NCBI GenBank assembly: GCA_950295325.1
Contig: OX485808.1
Span: forward strand, 4,468,501-4,532,500
Source: Polytrichum commune
Lineage: Eukaryota > Streptophyta > Polytrichopsida > Polytrichales > Polytrichaceae
DNA length: 64,000 bases
Direction: 5' to 3'
Below the pieces are notes generated by a model. It saw only the letters and a list, made by a program, of their open reading frames with translations, was not told the DNA's origin and did no database searches. The position numbers were made by a program, and so were the translations under genes. Of the stretch, positions 24,401 to 37,924 are shown piece after piece. Numbering within the stretch: the stretch's first letter is position 1; each line of letters starts with the position of its first letter.

Positions 24401-25583
24401 TCCCTCGTACAAGGAGGTTGTCGGTGAAGTGAGTGAGGACGAAGCTTATCTCGAAGACCAAGACAAGTACGAGGCAGATTACAACTTCCGGTTCCAAGAG
24501 AACGCGGGCGCGCAAGTGATGGCCAATCCAAGGGTCGTTGAGGGCTCCGTCCGGAAGAAGAGCGAGGCGCGCAAGACGCAAAGGATGAGGAAGCTTGAGC
24601 GCATCGAGGAGGAGAGTAAGGCGAGGAAAGAGGAGCTCAAGCGGCTCAAAAATCTGAAGAAGAAGGAGATTGTTGAGAAGCTTGAGAAAATTAGGTCGGT
24701 GGCAGGGTCTGCGGAAGGCTTGGCAGCTTTGGAAGACGACATTGAAGAGGATTTCAACCCGGAAGAGTATGATCTTAAGATGCAAGAGGCGTTTGGTGAT
24801 GAGTATTACAACGAAGAAGATGCGGAGCTCGCAGACAAGGAAGACGAAGAGGAGGGGATTATTGAGAAGCCTGACTTTGATAAAGAGGATGAGGAGCTTG
24901 GGCTCACGCAGGGTTGGGATACAGAGGAGAAGAAGAGTGGGTTTGCGGCTGTGCGAAAGAAGCAGAAGATGTCATTCAAGGAGAAAGTCGCGTTCGACAA
25001 GAACCTCGAGGAGTATTACAAGCTCGACTACGAAGATGTTATTGGCGATTTGCCGACGAGGTTTAGGTATCGCCAAGTGAAAGCAAATACGTACGGGTTA
25101 GATGTGCAGGATATACTTGAGGCGGACGATAAGGAACTGAACCAACATGTTTCGATTAAGAAGTTGGCTCCATATCGTGCCGAGGAGTGGGAGGCGCCAA
25201 AGTATTCGGTGCTAAGTCAAAAAGCGAGGAAGAAGCAAGCGCTTCTTGATGGGTCGAGCTCTGCACGTAAATTCTCAAAGAAGAAATCTGATGTTAAGAA
25301 ACAAAAGATGAAAGAGGAAGTTGTTATAAAGGAGGAAAGTGTGGAGCCCACAAAGGTGATCGAACACAAGGATCCGAAAATAAAAAGCCCTGTTGGTGAG
25401 ACGAAGAGTACAGGTGATGTTGAGGCGGTTGAGGGCCAAGATCTGGAAGCTCCAAAGAAGAGTAAGAAGAGGAGGAAAAAGAAGAAAGAAGGGCCTCTGT
25501 CATTTTTGCCTCCTTCCCGATTAGAAGCGTATGGAGCGGTCACGAAGCCGGCCAAGAAGAAAAGGAAGGTGACTGCAGCATAG
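21496..25583 (+). CDS. KRI1: KRI1 homolog, small-subunit ribosome biogenesis factor
   Basis: The exons are 21496-22114 and 24178-25583, split by a 2,063-base GT-AG intron; phase is preserved and the product is 674 residues. Family: Kri1 (KRR1-interacting protein), a nucleolar factor needed for 40S subunit assembly in yeast. Visible features are a glycine run after MPRPRRGRG, an acidic stretch (residues ~78-92, SDSDDSESEDEDED), a conserved KYEADYNFRFQE block near residue 303, a charged helical middle (KKKEIVEKLEKIR), AFGDEYYNEE near 411, and the Kri1 C-terminal domain at ~482-545 with YEDVIGDLPTRFRYR. The C-terminus is strongly basic and ends in AKKKRKV, a monopartite nuclear-localisation type signal. 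The ATG at 21496 is the first in frame and is followed by the expected N-terminal Kri1 sequence. The glycine tract comes from a GGA microsatellite and is likely length-variable. The intron holds tandem duplications that begin at the donor site. Confidence 0.9.
21507..21553 (+). repeat. GGA microsatellite encoding polyglycine
   Basis: A run of GGA triplets in KRI1 exon 1 encodes about 11 consecutive glycines near residues 9-19. Confidence 0.85.
22108..22995 (+). repeat. Four tandem copies in the KRI1 intron, starting at the donor
   Basis: About four units of 190-250 bases start near 22108, 22302, 22549 and 22766. They share GCCTTGAGACACTGT-, GAATTGCACTGCCCCTCTG- and TCAATTAGGTTACAT-like blocks. 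The first unit begins in the last exon bases, and the second repeats the splice junction GAAGGTGAATTTTCTTG almost exactly. They are non-coding. Confidence 0.75.
23760..24100 (+). repeat. Dispersed intronic repeat (TTGGACTACATGCTCA family)
   Basis: This segment of the KRI1 intron resembles segments at about 8235-8330, 57240-57460, 59385-59560 and 62200-62560. The shared parts are CTTATCTTAATTGAACACCT, a GATTGGACTATGTGCTCA-type block and GAGATTCTTCAC. Edges are not defined. It is non-coding and the class is unknown. Confidence 0.5.
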
Positions 25584-28500
25584 GAGATGGTTTAGGTGGT
25601 TAAAATTTTTCTTGAGTTGTACAATATTAGGTCAAGGGGGATGGATGGTTGGGTGGAACAGCATTAAGTGAAGCCTACAGCTTTCAGGCAGGATGATGAG
25701 CTTACAACAGCATTACGTGATGAGCATTGGTGGAGCATTCAAAACGAGCATTCCTGGCGACCAATCTACAAATGAGAAGTTGCATGACACCAGATTCTCA
25801 CATGAATTTTGTAACAAAATTCATTTTTCAGCCCAAAGAAGTGCGGGGTAAGGAGAGCAGGTCTTAAACCCCAAAGTATGTGGGGTTCATGGGGATCACT
25901 CCTGCATATTGCATTAACCATGCCATCTGTTGTCAATGGTCACTCTAGTGAAGAGAAAATTTCCAACTGTTGTACTAAGTTTCCTTATCTTCAAATCAAT
26001 TGAGCGATACCATGCAACCAAGCATCAGCATTTTTGGTAATTTGTGATCGACTCAAGTTGCCACATGTTTTTTTTGACTATGTTGCATCATGACTTGATT
26101 TCAAAAACTTTGTGTCGCTCTTCTTTCCAGAGTGATTTAGTTAGTTTGTAGGATGTGACAAATTTCTTTCAAATTTGGGCTTCATCTGAGCATGTTGTGC
26201 CTACCGATTATCGTTCCTGATGGATTTGACACCTATGTACAATTTAGGGTTTTGCTGTAACATGCAGAGGGAACGCAACTCAATAGTAGGCAGAAGACTA
26301 CTGTCCTTCAATTGAGAACTGGCTAAGGTATATGGTCACTCTTCTCAGTTGGACCCCTAGATTTGAGCAATATATGCAGGCTTGTAGTGCCATGTAACAA
26401 GTAGGGAAAGAGTTTGTCATCTCAATCCTGATTTTGTTACCTATGAAATGTCAGTCTTTGGGATTCGCAATTTCTAATCAGATGAGACAATTCCCAATCT
26501 AATCCAACGGTTGGTGGTTCCATGCTTCCAACAAAGCTTGGAAGGCTTAAGCAATGGAGACAATTCTGGAAGATTCTTTTCAAACCACAGGTTGAGGGAA
26601 TTGTTTTCAAGAAGGTGTTTGCACAGCCTGACTGAAGATTGTGTTCAGTCAATTTGCAAAGTCCAGTGTTCTAAGGAGGAACAGAGCACACCATCTGTGC
26701 CTGTGTGAAGGCAAATTATTGGACTGGACTTACTGCAACAAGTATCACCATTGACAAGTGTGCATAGATCACATGTGACTAACCTATGAATGCTCTTGGT
26801 AAAATTATAGAACCTTTTGTCACATTTTTAAACCCTATGTTAGAGAAACAACTAGAACAATCTGGAGTGTCTTAAGATTTAGATTTGCTTTAGTGACATT
26901 GGTTTGCAAGGGAAAGTAAGGTTTCACATTTTGTAGAAAAATTAGTGTATTTGGGGAATCGCAATGGTGGACCTTTGTTGGATGGAATACCAGGGTTGAA
27001 GATATCCCATACCACCTCCAAACATGTTCAGGCAGAATTTTGTGGCTTTGGTCCTCGAACATATTTCTGAAATATCCAGTTGACTCTTTCTCAGAGATCT
27101 GTCCCAGCACGACCATGGGGATGTTTACAATCAATCATGTTTCAAAGACCGACTTAATCGATAGTGAGAAGCAACATAATCAACCTTACATTTAACATAC
27201 AACACCATTGTACCTCTCTGCACTTTCCTTAACTTCACCCATCCCTAGTTTTTACTCTAATTTGCATTGCTTGTTTCCATTTGATGTCCCTCACTTCCAG
27301 GCAAATGTGAGCAAGAGCTCCAGATATTTTTTTGAATTGTGTAGTGACTAGGATCTGAGATTACGGCCTCACAACATAACAGCAAAAACTTTACCAGGGC
27401 AGGCATGGGGCCGTGATATTTCTTCATGTTGCACTTAGGGCGTGCCACAAAACTGGGACACATTATGATTGACTCCACTTGCATTTCAGTTGTCTTTATC
27501 CGAATTACTCCCACTGTCGAGGCCGCTTGCCACCTTGAGAAACAAAATCATAAGGAAGAGGATAGCACACCTTGCTGGAGAGGGAAAGGAGATGTCCACT
27601 ATCTTCTTTTCGTCCGCCATATCCAAATCACATTTTTGCAAACTCCAGTGCATAAATCAGGTTTCTGCTATTGCTGCCATGGCTTGGACCTAGGGTTGTG
27701 TTCCTACGCACACCACTAAATTCACAACAATGATCTCGAGCCAAGTAAGGAAACACCTTCATGTTATCCTCAGATGTGATCGTTTACTGTTGTCAGGGCC
27801 TCCTCTCATGGCCAACTCAACAAAGAGTGCACTCTTAGGAAGCTTTGCCGTATTCCAAAACTCTGATATTTGCTCCGAGATCTTGAAGCTGTGTACTCTC
27901 TGCAATTATTCAAGGTTCAACTCTCGACCTATTTAAGATCCATGTTCTCTAGGGTTTCTATTCCGCATATCATCCCAATTGAAGAAACATCCAGGAACAC
28001 ATCATTTGAACTCAACAGACTCTTCACTTCTGAAAATGTTGGAATCAATTCCAGTGAGCTATACCATTATCCCTCGGAACCCATATCATGTTTTCTTCTC
28101 CCACCAAGAAATGGAAGGATTTGTTCTCGTGTGTACCTCCTCTTTCTCTCTGAAAGCGTCTGTTCTTGGAACGACCAACCGAAATAGCCCACAAACCGTC
28201 GGTTGAAGCCCAGATAGGCCACTTGTGGCCGTCGGATGAACCCTAAAGTTCTAATAGCCGAACGTGGTCTTTGTAGGAGGTGCATGATAGGCCATCAAGA
28301 GCAGTGCGCGAGGATACCTTTTCGCTTTTAGCTTATTTGCAGAAATTCTTTCCTCCTTCCTTACATCCTCGCCCCGAGATATGGGAATGTACCCCGATCA
28401 ACTCCATAAAAATCCATTGCAAAGCAAGACCTGCTTCCTCACTTGCTCACCCAACAAACCCATCGCTTCAATTCTGGACAACATATTGGAAACAAAGCAA

Positions 28501-29123
28501 TCGAGGACATCTGATATTCACCAGTAATCTAAAGCGATGCTTTCTCCATCGGCCACATGTTTCCAGTTCGCAAAAGCCAGAGCAGGCAAGACACCCACTA
28601 AGCTTTTTCTACAAAATTTAAGATCAGCATTAGAAACCAGACCTCTATAAGATGAATGAGATACCATATTCGTGCCATGCTTAGAACTGACATCAAAACA
28701 CTCCAAGAATCATGTTCATCTAGACCTATCTACAAATGCCGCCGATGTATACAATACAGGTGGAGCCCTATAAGCTTCTACAATGAATCGGGTTACTCAT
28801 TTCATGCCAAAAATGAGGCCTAAAAAGTCCTGTACAGTCTATTTCGCCTCCACCAATGTGGGATGTCCTTGCATCCTCATCCCTTAGGATATACCCCATT
28901 TCATATACAGAGATTTCTCGGATGATCTTGGTGCTATGTTGAGCAATTTGGACATTCATTTAGCAATACTAAGTTGCTCAACTTTAGAAAGGCGCCAAGT
29001 CTTGATCCCAATATAGACAGACCATCATCAGAAAAGAAGGAATGTCCACTGCCTCCTGGGAGTGGCAAGAGTCTCTGCTGCTGCTGCTTTTGGAAATAGT
29101 TGCCGCTACACGCTCCTTGAACT
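25584..29123. other. Spacer between convergent KRI1 and MSH6
   Basis: This holds the 3' untranslated regions of two convergent genes and about 3 kb of moderately AT-rich sequence. No frame has convincing homology or splice structure. A piece near 26330-26520 shares GGTCACTCTTCT and GATGAGACAATTCC with the repeat found in the U-box introns near 62200-62520. Confidence 0.5.
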
Positions 29124-32100
29124 TTAACATGCTGAAACAGTAACAATACGTGTTGCTTCTTTCCATAGTGGCAGAAGTGTATCGCTGTCAGTCCCTGATT
29201 CTTGCAGTAGACTTCCCAAGTTTTTGAGGAGCTTACAAACCGATGGGTCTGGTGCATCAACTGACTCATTCTGAGAGCCGTTGCTATGCTCAAACAAGTG
29301 CTCAAGTTCTGCTGAGCGTGCACCAGCCCTTCGCAGAATAGATTCTGGCATGCCTGCGAGGCGGGCCACATTGACACCGTAGCTCTTTGGGCAAGCACCA
29401 GGTGACAATGTGTACAAGAACGTCACTTCTTCAGTGCCCCCTTTAGTGCTGCCAACTTTACAGCCCATATGACACAACGCCACCTGCATCAAACGAGTCG
29501 ATTATTCATTAGCAAGCAAAACAACCACCCATGGAGGACTCTGCATAGCTCTGCATCTTCCAAAGTAGTAACCACCCATCAGGACTCTCATGCGTTATTG
29601 CTTTCCCTGTCCCTGATAATCTTCAAACTACATTCGCAACAATGTACTGTGCATATCTGCAAGAAAAAAAATCTTACTGTGGGATCTGAGGCATGATCTG
29701 TTGCCAGACGGTGATAGTGTGTAGAGAACATGCCCCTACAACCAACCTCCTGAGTCAACCTATGCAACACAGCATGTCTGCATAGATGAAAAACAAGAAC
29801 CGTCAGTAAACTTTGTCATCAGATTCACTTGACTTGCATCTTGTCATGAAATGCTTAAGGTTAGATTTGACATGGTCAAAACCTGAGTGGAATCCTCACT
29901 TTTGATCTACCACTATAATCACGAAGCACAAGGAGGACCAATGACAGATGTTCCTTACGCTATGGCTTGTCCATCTGAAGTTGCAGTTCCCCTACCAAGC
30001 TCATCCAAGGCCACCAAGGAGTTTCTTGTTGCCGAGCGCTGTGAAGTTTACAACCACATGAAAGTCAATACCATCCGACCAGTGCTTGGATTATGGATAA
30101 ACAAGGCATATATCCCTTCACAGCAAGTGTAATACAACTCACCAGCATAGTTGCTGTTTCCTGCAACTCTACAAGGAATGTGCTTTGACCAGCCATAATG
30201 TGATCCCTAGCTCCCATTCTGACAAAGACTTGATCCACAGGTGTTAAGTCTAACTCTGCAGCTGGCACATCCGCTCCCACCTGTTTCAATCAGTCACTGG
30301 TTAGAGCGAGTCACAGGTTCCAGACAAGCTGCAACTCTCTGGGATGAATAGAGAAAAGAATTTTTCTAGCACGATGGAATTACTTTCTGCTCAAAGCAGT
30401 TGGCAAGATTGAGCACCAAGTAGATACCTGGGCTAGAATAACTGCAAGGCATACTTGGCGAAGAAGGGTTGATTTTCCCCCCATATTTGGGCCTGTCAAC
30501 AGAATGAATGGTGCATGCTTTTCACCACCAAGCGCAATATCATTGGGTACAAAAGAGTTTCCACCAGCTAGGGTACCCCCAATCGTTGGATGGCGAAGGC
30601 TTTTAGCATTAAACCACGGAACATCTTGTCCAGATTGAGAGAATTTGGGTGTACAGGTTGCTCCATCCGCATACAAGCCAGCTGCTGATATGCTAATAAG
30701 CACATCCACTTCTGCATATGTACAAGACCATTAAAAGCTTTTAAGTTTCTACAATATTGCAGAAGATTGTCAATTGCCCACAGAATGACTAACATGTGTT
30801 TCCAGTTTAGTTCACAATATTTACTACTGTAATATTGTTGAAAATGAACACAGCAAAGCCCTGACAATGACTGGCCTATCGTAGGTCTTGCTACAGCATT
30901 GAATTCTGAGGTAAAAATTAAATCCGCTTACTTCTGTACAGGGAAAGGAAATAACTTGGCAAGGTTCCTAAAGATAACCTAACGGCTAAGGCCTCAAGAC
31001 CCATATCAGTCTAATAAAGCAGAATATGACAAAAAAAATTGAAGGTTTGGCTGGACTCGGACTCCATCATGTGCAGATTGGAAATACATTTTTCAGTTTG
31101 TCTACAAACACTATCTTCCAATGGAAGAGCCACGAACCACGACTTCTACTAGAATGTATGGGATTTGAAGACTTCATCCACATCCACTGGGAAAAAACAA
31201 ATTGAAACGATTGAATTGATCATAGATATGATGATTCATTAGTATAGGTAGTTCATCTGATACTCGACTCTACTGCATCAAATATTATTACCTGCAATGC
31301 TTTTCACAGCAGAAAGCCAAATGGAATAATCTTCACAAAATTTGTGCAGAAGACGCATCAGAATGCCCTTCAATGCACTTTCCCGTTGCTCTTGTCCAGC
31401 AGCCAGCTCTTGCAATAAGCTTTTGATTTCCGGACTCCAGTATCTCCGACAACCCTAGCATAGAATTCAAGAAGCATTTGTCAACAAATGGGCATATAAA
31501 CCTGCTTGTCCTCATTGAACAGCACAAAGTTGAATTAGGACCTTTAATTTTAACCCTGACACTAACAATACCACGTTCGCATTAACCACTCACAGGGTCT
31601 ATATTTAGACAACATCAGCAGCACATGGATAGGGCTCACCTTTCGTGAAGAACGCACTTCAAACTCTCGTGGTACCTTTGGAAGAAAACGATCAGGCACT
31701 TCCATCTGATAAGCTTCTTTTCCTACAGTCAAGTACACAATCTGCACCCAAAACATAAACGTGTCTTGTGTACAGTGAAAAAGGAAGAAAATTGATTTTC
31801 TAGAATTGACTAATCAAATTTGATGTACTAAATTGAGAAAATCCACATAAGTTGAAAAGTTACATATTGATTTCGGAAGTGGAGAGAAGACAATGAACTC
31901 TGCACGACCATCCAGTACATTGGAGAAAGAATTGTAGAAACTCAGTAGCTAGGCTGGGATATCTAAGTAAAAGAATCCTCGTCTACTGAACAAAGTAAGA
32001 ATCCAATATAATAATTTGGGGACATAGTCATTCATGAACCTCTGAGGAGTTGCCAAAGTGCTTCCGTTGCTTTTCCAAGTATGCAGCCAGTTGTTCCTCT

Positions 32101-35100
32101 ACTTCAATTACGATGCCAGAGGCAGCATCAAAGTCATCATCCACACCTTCATGGGGAATTATCCGACCTGATTTCTCAGCTTCGGCCCAATCAAACGCAG
32201 TCTCAAAATGCTCTATAACTGACATCATATCTGGGATGCCCTTACCTGCTCAAATGCGCACAGAAAGAACCAACAAATCATCAAATATCACTGAAATTTG
32301 TAACATTGTAATATGAGTCTTGCCACAGCTGTACTCTACAGTATGCAGTCACTCATTGAGGCAAAAAACATATACTGCCTACCGGTTGTAAGCAGGTCCC
32401 TCAACCGATTTGATGAAAGCTCTGGGAGGCAGGATTCGAATGCAGCAGCAGCTTGAAGCATAGACCTACAACCCCGCAAGGCTGCTGTGAATTGATGCAC
32501 CTGTTTTTTACCCACATCTTCATACATGACCACTTTTGAAGCATTTCTCCCATTTGCTTCACTGCCAAAAGTAAACACCATTACAGAAGAGATGTTAAAA
32601 AAATCAAGATGGTTTTATCAAGCCTTCATGATCCAACTCTGTTTCAAAACCCCAAATAATTGTGTGTTTACATCACCCTTCAGTACCTATTTCACAGAAA
32701 GTCACTAATGTTCAAAATTGTCAACCTGCTTGCATGAAGTCGAGCCAATGTTCTTTCCATGTCAGGCACACCAGCCAACTCCTTCCTGAAAAGTGCCGCT
32801 GCTTCTGATGCCACTCCCTGTCACCATACACACTTCTAGTACTCACAATCCAGACCTTGCAGTCCCGATGAACATGCTCCAAGAAATAGGACACCGGAGT
32901 CTCACATAATTTTTGTATTACAGTGCATTGCATAAATTTTGATTCTAGCGTTGAGGTGTTACTGCTGAAAATTACTTATTAGCACACTAGGAGCGTCCAC
33001 TTAACAGATCCCCTTGAGACCTATTCAATGAGTCTTAATATTTCGTCTTCCAATACGAGTTTGTATTTAGGACCTTTCATCAAATAGAGAAGGGCCAAGA
33101 CACTGGAATGATGCACACTGGAAAAGGCACTAGTATTGGGGAAACGTAAATAAGGAGAAAATGGTTCTAAAAAGAAAACAATATCAAATCGAGTTAGAGG
33201 TAGAACCTGTATCAGTTTAAATCAACATAGGGACTAGGGCTGTTTGACTCACCTTCAAATCAGCTACAGCAATTTGGCGTTGTTGAATGGACTCTACCAA
33301 GAGCAGTGGCCTTGCAAGCCATCCTTTCAACAGTCGACGACCAAAAGGAGTCGCACAATGATCCAACTTTGCCAGCAGTGTTCTGTGAAGAGAATCTCAT
33401 GAGTGCTTGAACAATTTCCTCATCAGCTGTATTGTCTATACAAGGGCATCTGATCTTGGTTACAGAGGATCAATGACACACTTTTGAATGAATATGCAGG
33501 ACAAAGTACAATCCCTTTTACTTTCCTACACAGATCAGTACATTTTGGTATGCAGAACATACCCGTGTGTTCCACCATCACGGTTCTCCAGAACTTCCAG
33601 ATTCTCTAAGGCTGCACCATCAAGTACCATGTATGGCTCTACTTTGTGCACTGCTGCATCAGCCCCACCCCTCCTCTGCTGAACTTTCATACTTCGAAAG
33701 TCTCCAGGGATTCTGTTATAACCGGGGAGAAGCTCGACTCGCCCAAGGGACAGCAAAGTCTGATCCAGCAGTGCTTGACGAAGATAAAACACACATGCTC
33801 CAAAAGCAGACAAAGCCAATTCTCCCTCGTCTCCCAAACCCATCACATGCCTAAGAACATCCGGAATGTCTTCTTCATTAGCAGTCACCTTTCCAGTAGG
33901 ACACTTAAGATGGGAATACACCTTCATCACTTCCTTAATAGTTTGATCCGCATTCCAGAATTCTCCATGATTCAGTTCATTCAGCAGCGGTTGCCTAGTG
34001 CAATCACGAAGTGCTCGTGAAGTGGCAGCAGAGAGTGTCCCCCTAGGTACTATGAGTTCCACTGGTCTAAGTTCTGTTAATACAGAACAAAGGTGCGTTC
34101 GTGCAGCGTCATCTTCAAACTGCAGAGCAAAGGACAAGGTCAAGCTTTGCTCCACAACATGACAGACGACTGACACAAATACTCAAGCATTGAGTACTCA
34201 AATATCAAGAGATCCAGTAACCAGAGATCAAAACATAAAATCACAAGCTAAATGCTATTTTTAAATAATAAAGGCCCTGCCAAAGGAAGCTTCAGTACCT
34301 GTGCAAGCTGGAAACAGCTTGTTGATGCATCTACTACACACAAACCAATCATTGATGAATCGCTATCCAAGGGACGCTCTGTGACAGAAAATATAATCGA
34401 TGCTTCCGAGCTAGAAGTAACCATATCTCCATCAATTATTGTGCCTTTTGTAATCACAGCACAAACTTCGCGCATCACCACCTGCAGCAGGAGAGGTCTC
34501 AGTTTGTCATGTTCATCTCAACAAATGCAACTTTTCTGGAGTACCTACAATTGCCCAGATGTATGGGTCTCTATACCTTGTCCTTGGAGCCAGTCTCTTT
34601 GCGTCTTCTTTCCAGCTGATCAGGTGTCTCTGTTTGCTCCACCACAAGCACACGATATCCCTGTAATACAAGTTATCAAACCACTCATTAATTGACAAAT
34701 TATTAGTTCAGAATTCTCAGATAACACCAGAATATTCAGAAATTATTAATATCAGTGGTCATTTTAACATGAGACATTGCTTATAAAATTCCACCTTGCG
34801 AGCCAGCTTCTCTGCATTATCAGAAAAATTCTTCTCTGGAAAGCCACAATGCGGTTGCTCGCCCTGCACATGTAGCAATTACACATTTGAAACAGGCCAA
34901 AAAAGGACAGGGAAAATTTTCCAACAAATGTAGGAAAAAGGTTGCATATTCACGCTGAGTAGTGGGTAGAATTTTTAGCCACATAAAGAATTCCACTGGT
35001 AAAGAAGCAACAAGTCGCTTTTCCACACTTTTTGACCAGCTTTTAGAGAGCGTTGTGAACACCTTCATGTATTGCAGATCTAGCTCCTTTGCACCAATGT

Positions 35101-37924
35101 GGGCATCCATTTCGAACATCTCATAAAACTTTCCCATCTGCAGAAACCAATGTCGACCGTATTAGCAATAAAAAGGTTAGCTACGGTGTGTAAGTGAAGC
35201 AACTCAAAATCAGTAACTTTGGCAGCACTATTTGAATGGAGCAGCTTCAAGTGGCAGTAACAAATACTTTTGGAATCGAATACATAGGGAGGTCCTTGCA
35301 CAAGGATGCAGAAATTGACATGAACAGCATACAACATAAAGAACCACTTGAACTTTTCACACTAGGAGAAAAACCTACATTATGGTCACTGTAAGAGATC
35401 TTCACAATTCAATATTACAGTCTGACCTCAAGAATCTCACCTTGAAAAACAACACCTTGTCCATATGTTTGGCCTTGAACATCCACCACTGGCGCTGCAA
35501 AACCCGCAACAACCACATGAACAATATGCAGAGAGAAATTTGCATGCAGATCAGAAAATTAGACCATAAACCCTTCAAGAAATATAATCCAATAAGCAAG
35601 TAGTACCTGTCCTCCTGATAGTGATTTTAAAAAGTCTGCAGGCAGGTGAAGGGTCCTAGGATCATATGCTGGGTCTGTGGGTTTTTTACCAGCAGCATCC
35701 TTGCGATCCCTGCAAGCAATGGCCACAAGCCAACATTCTTCATTGAACTTTGAAACCATAATATTGACAAAGGTGAAGCACATGCCAATACATAGAGCCT
35801 AATTTCACTAGGCAGCATCGATTTGCAGAACCAAATCAGACATAAAATACAGGTTTAAGCAATGCCAATTACATATGTATGACTAATGCATGCTCCCGAT
35901 TCAGTTGCTCTCGTATGCTCTACATTATGGTAGAACATGTACATGAAGACGTGAAGATTGCATACCACCTCTATGCTGCATAATTAAGCAATGTAGGATG
36001 GTGTTAAGAAAAGCGGCGAGATGTTTGTGAATATGATTCTTCCATGCCATAACCAGAAAAGAAGCATCTTATTGGAGACCTTAAAAACTAAGAATATCAG
36101 AGTTTGGGTTACAAGTCCGGTATACACATAACATACTTGCCGAGAAACTTGAATTTTTGAGCGTCGCGGCCACCAAAGCGATCAACTGCTTCTCCAACAA
36201 GTGAGGATTCATTACCCAAATTGTGCTGAGTTTCTGCAAACTCACAATCAGCATACAGTAAGAGACATATGCTTAAAATTCAAATGGCACAGATGCCACG
36301 TTTGCTTGAAGGACTACAAGAGGTAGGAGTTGGAAAACTCGGAAAATAAGATGCTTAGCAAATAACAGTGTAAAAGTTTCACTGAATACCAAAACAAAAA
36401 AGGTCCTACTATTTGAACATCGAGTTTGTGCAATTTTGACCAAACATAGACGAAAGATGTCGTAATGACTGAGGAAATGACTGCAAATACAGATAGAAAA
36501 CTATTGGCAAAGAACGCCATATCAGACGCTTGAATCAGTAGAACGACTTCGTGTGAAATCACTTAATTTGTAGCAGACAATACGAAGACATTTGATTTTT
36601 AAGAAAATTGGAACGTACTTGATGCGGGATCTTTTGCAGAACTCCGAACTGACTCCAATCCTCCAAAAACTGACGTCCTGCCGCTGGAGGAATCCTTCTT
36701 AGATGCAGAACCTTTCACATTGAGAGCCGACGAAAGTGTCTTGCCTGCGGTACTCTGTCCTGCTGCCTTCTTGCCACTCGCCTTGCCTGAAGGTCGCGAT
36801 TTCCTGCGTTTATCTCGTGATGATTTCTGATCATCAATGTTGTCCTCGTCTTCGAGATCGCTCAATTCATCCCCGTCGTCGGCCGGATCAGAAGCTTCAC
36901 CTTCGCTTTTTTCCGACGCAACTTGAAAGTCCGCATCATCTTCATCGTCATCGACAGCGTCACTGGCTTCAGACTCTTCTTCGTAAATGACTTGCCGCCT
37001 CGCTCGGCCCCTTGTCTGCCTTTCCCCATTTTCCTCTTGATTAAGGCTCTCTTTGTCAGCTGATACATCTTTAGCCTCAGATTTCAATCTTTTAGATCCT
37101 GATGTGAGATTCTGAGGCTGACTTCGTTTCCGCGTTGACCACATGATTTCCTTATCATTCTCAGCGTCTTCGATCCACTCCACCTTCTCCTTCTCAAGAA
37201 GAACATCCTCTTCCTCCCCGTCATCATAGACCACCACGTGCTTACCAAGCTTAGCATTGAATGCTTTTACCTGGCCTGCATACCAGGCTTTGTCGAGTGG
37301 CCAATAGACTCTCAGCTTCTTCCCGATCACTAACTCGGGACTATCGCGCGCACGAGACTCCGGGGACTGACAGAGCAGCATTGAAGCTCTGTGCATCTTG
37401 GCAGATGCAGCAGTGTCAATTGGTGATGGTGTCGGAATAGGTTGCAACCGCTTGCCACTAATAGTGCATTCTGGAGATGCTGCAAATGAGTTCGTGTCGC
37501 AGCTGTCATTGTTACTCTTCCTTAATCGACGTCTCTTTGGAGGAGTGCTCATATCTTCAAGAATTATGTCATCCAACTTGGCCTTGACTTTTCCAGTATC
37601 AGTTGAACCGAAATCTCGTGTCTTCTTTCTCCCAGGACTTGACTTCACCTCCGGAGCTGGCACTTGCACATGGCCAACGACTAGAGAAGTCTTCTTCTTG
37701 TTCCCTAAAGTCTGCTTTGCCTCTGGCGTCTTCACTTCGACATGCCCTACTACTGGAAGCACACGCTCTGTCTCTTGTTTCAATGCATCAACATCCCCTA
37801 TGAATAAAGGCTTTCTCTTTTCTGGAGTGGATTTGATCGGAGACTTGGCTGGATTCTTGGAGAAAAAGGATTGAATAGATCGTTGAGGAGCACCTTTCTC
37901 TGCGGACTTCTTTGCCGGCGCCAT
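29124..37924 (-). CDS. MSH6: MSH6, mismatch-repair MutS homolog with PIP box and Tudor domain
   Basis: Twenty exons on the minus strand: 37924-36619, 36233-36137, 35709-35607, 35494-35441, 35137-35063, 34863-34795, 34660-34577, 34481-34299, 34119-33563, 33382-33253, 32817-32726, 32561-32383, 32245-32040, 31741-31640, 31454-31292, 30711-30428, 30280-30143, 30038-29959, 29777-29678, 29483-29124. They sum to 4,362 bases and 1,453 residues, in frame throughout. MSH6 pairs with MSH2 to bind base mismatches and small loops in the nucleus. Seen here: a PCNA-binding box QRSIQSFF (residues 14-21), a Tudor domain (~199-252, [14 protein letters not shown]) and the mismatch-binding Phe-x-Glu in [11 protein letters not shown] (Phe524, Glu526). 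There follow the connector and lever domains, Walker [11 protein letters not shown] (~1206-1215), Walker [12 protein letters not shown] (Asp1286, Glu1287) and FSTHYH. All catalytic motifs are intact. It is longer than Arabidopsis MSH6 because of an expanded acidic N-terminal linker. The PIP box plus Tudor distinguishes it from plant MSH7. Confidence 0.95.

Noticed and set aside
24288-24785. Minus-strand frame opposite KRI1 exon 2
   Set aside because: It is an antisense shadow of charged coding sequence with no similarity to any protein I know.
33567-34020. + strand frames across the MSH6 region
   Set aside because: They are antisense to the large MSH6 exon at 33563-34119, whose frame is conserved.
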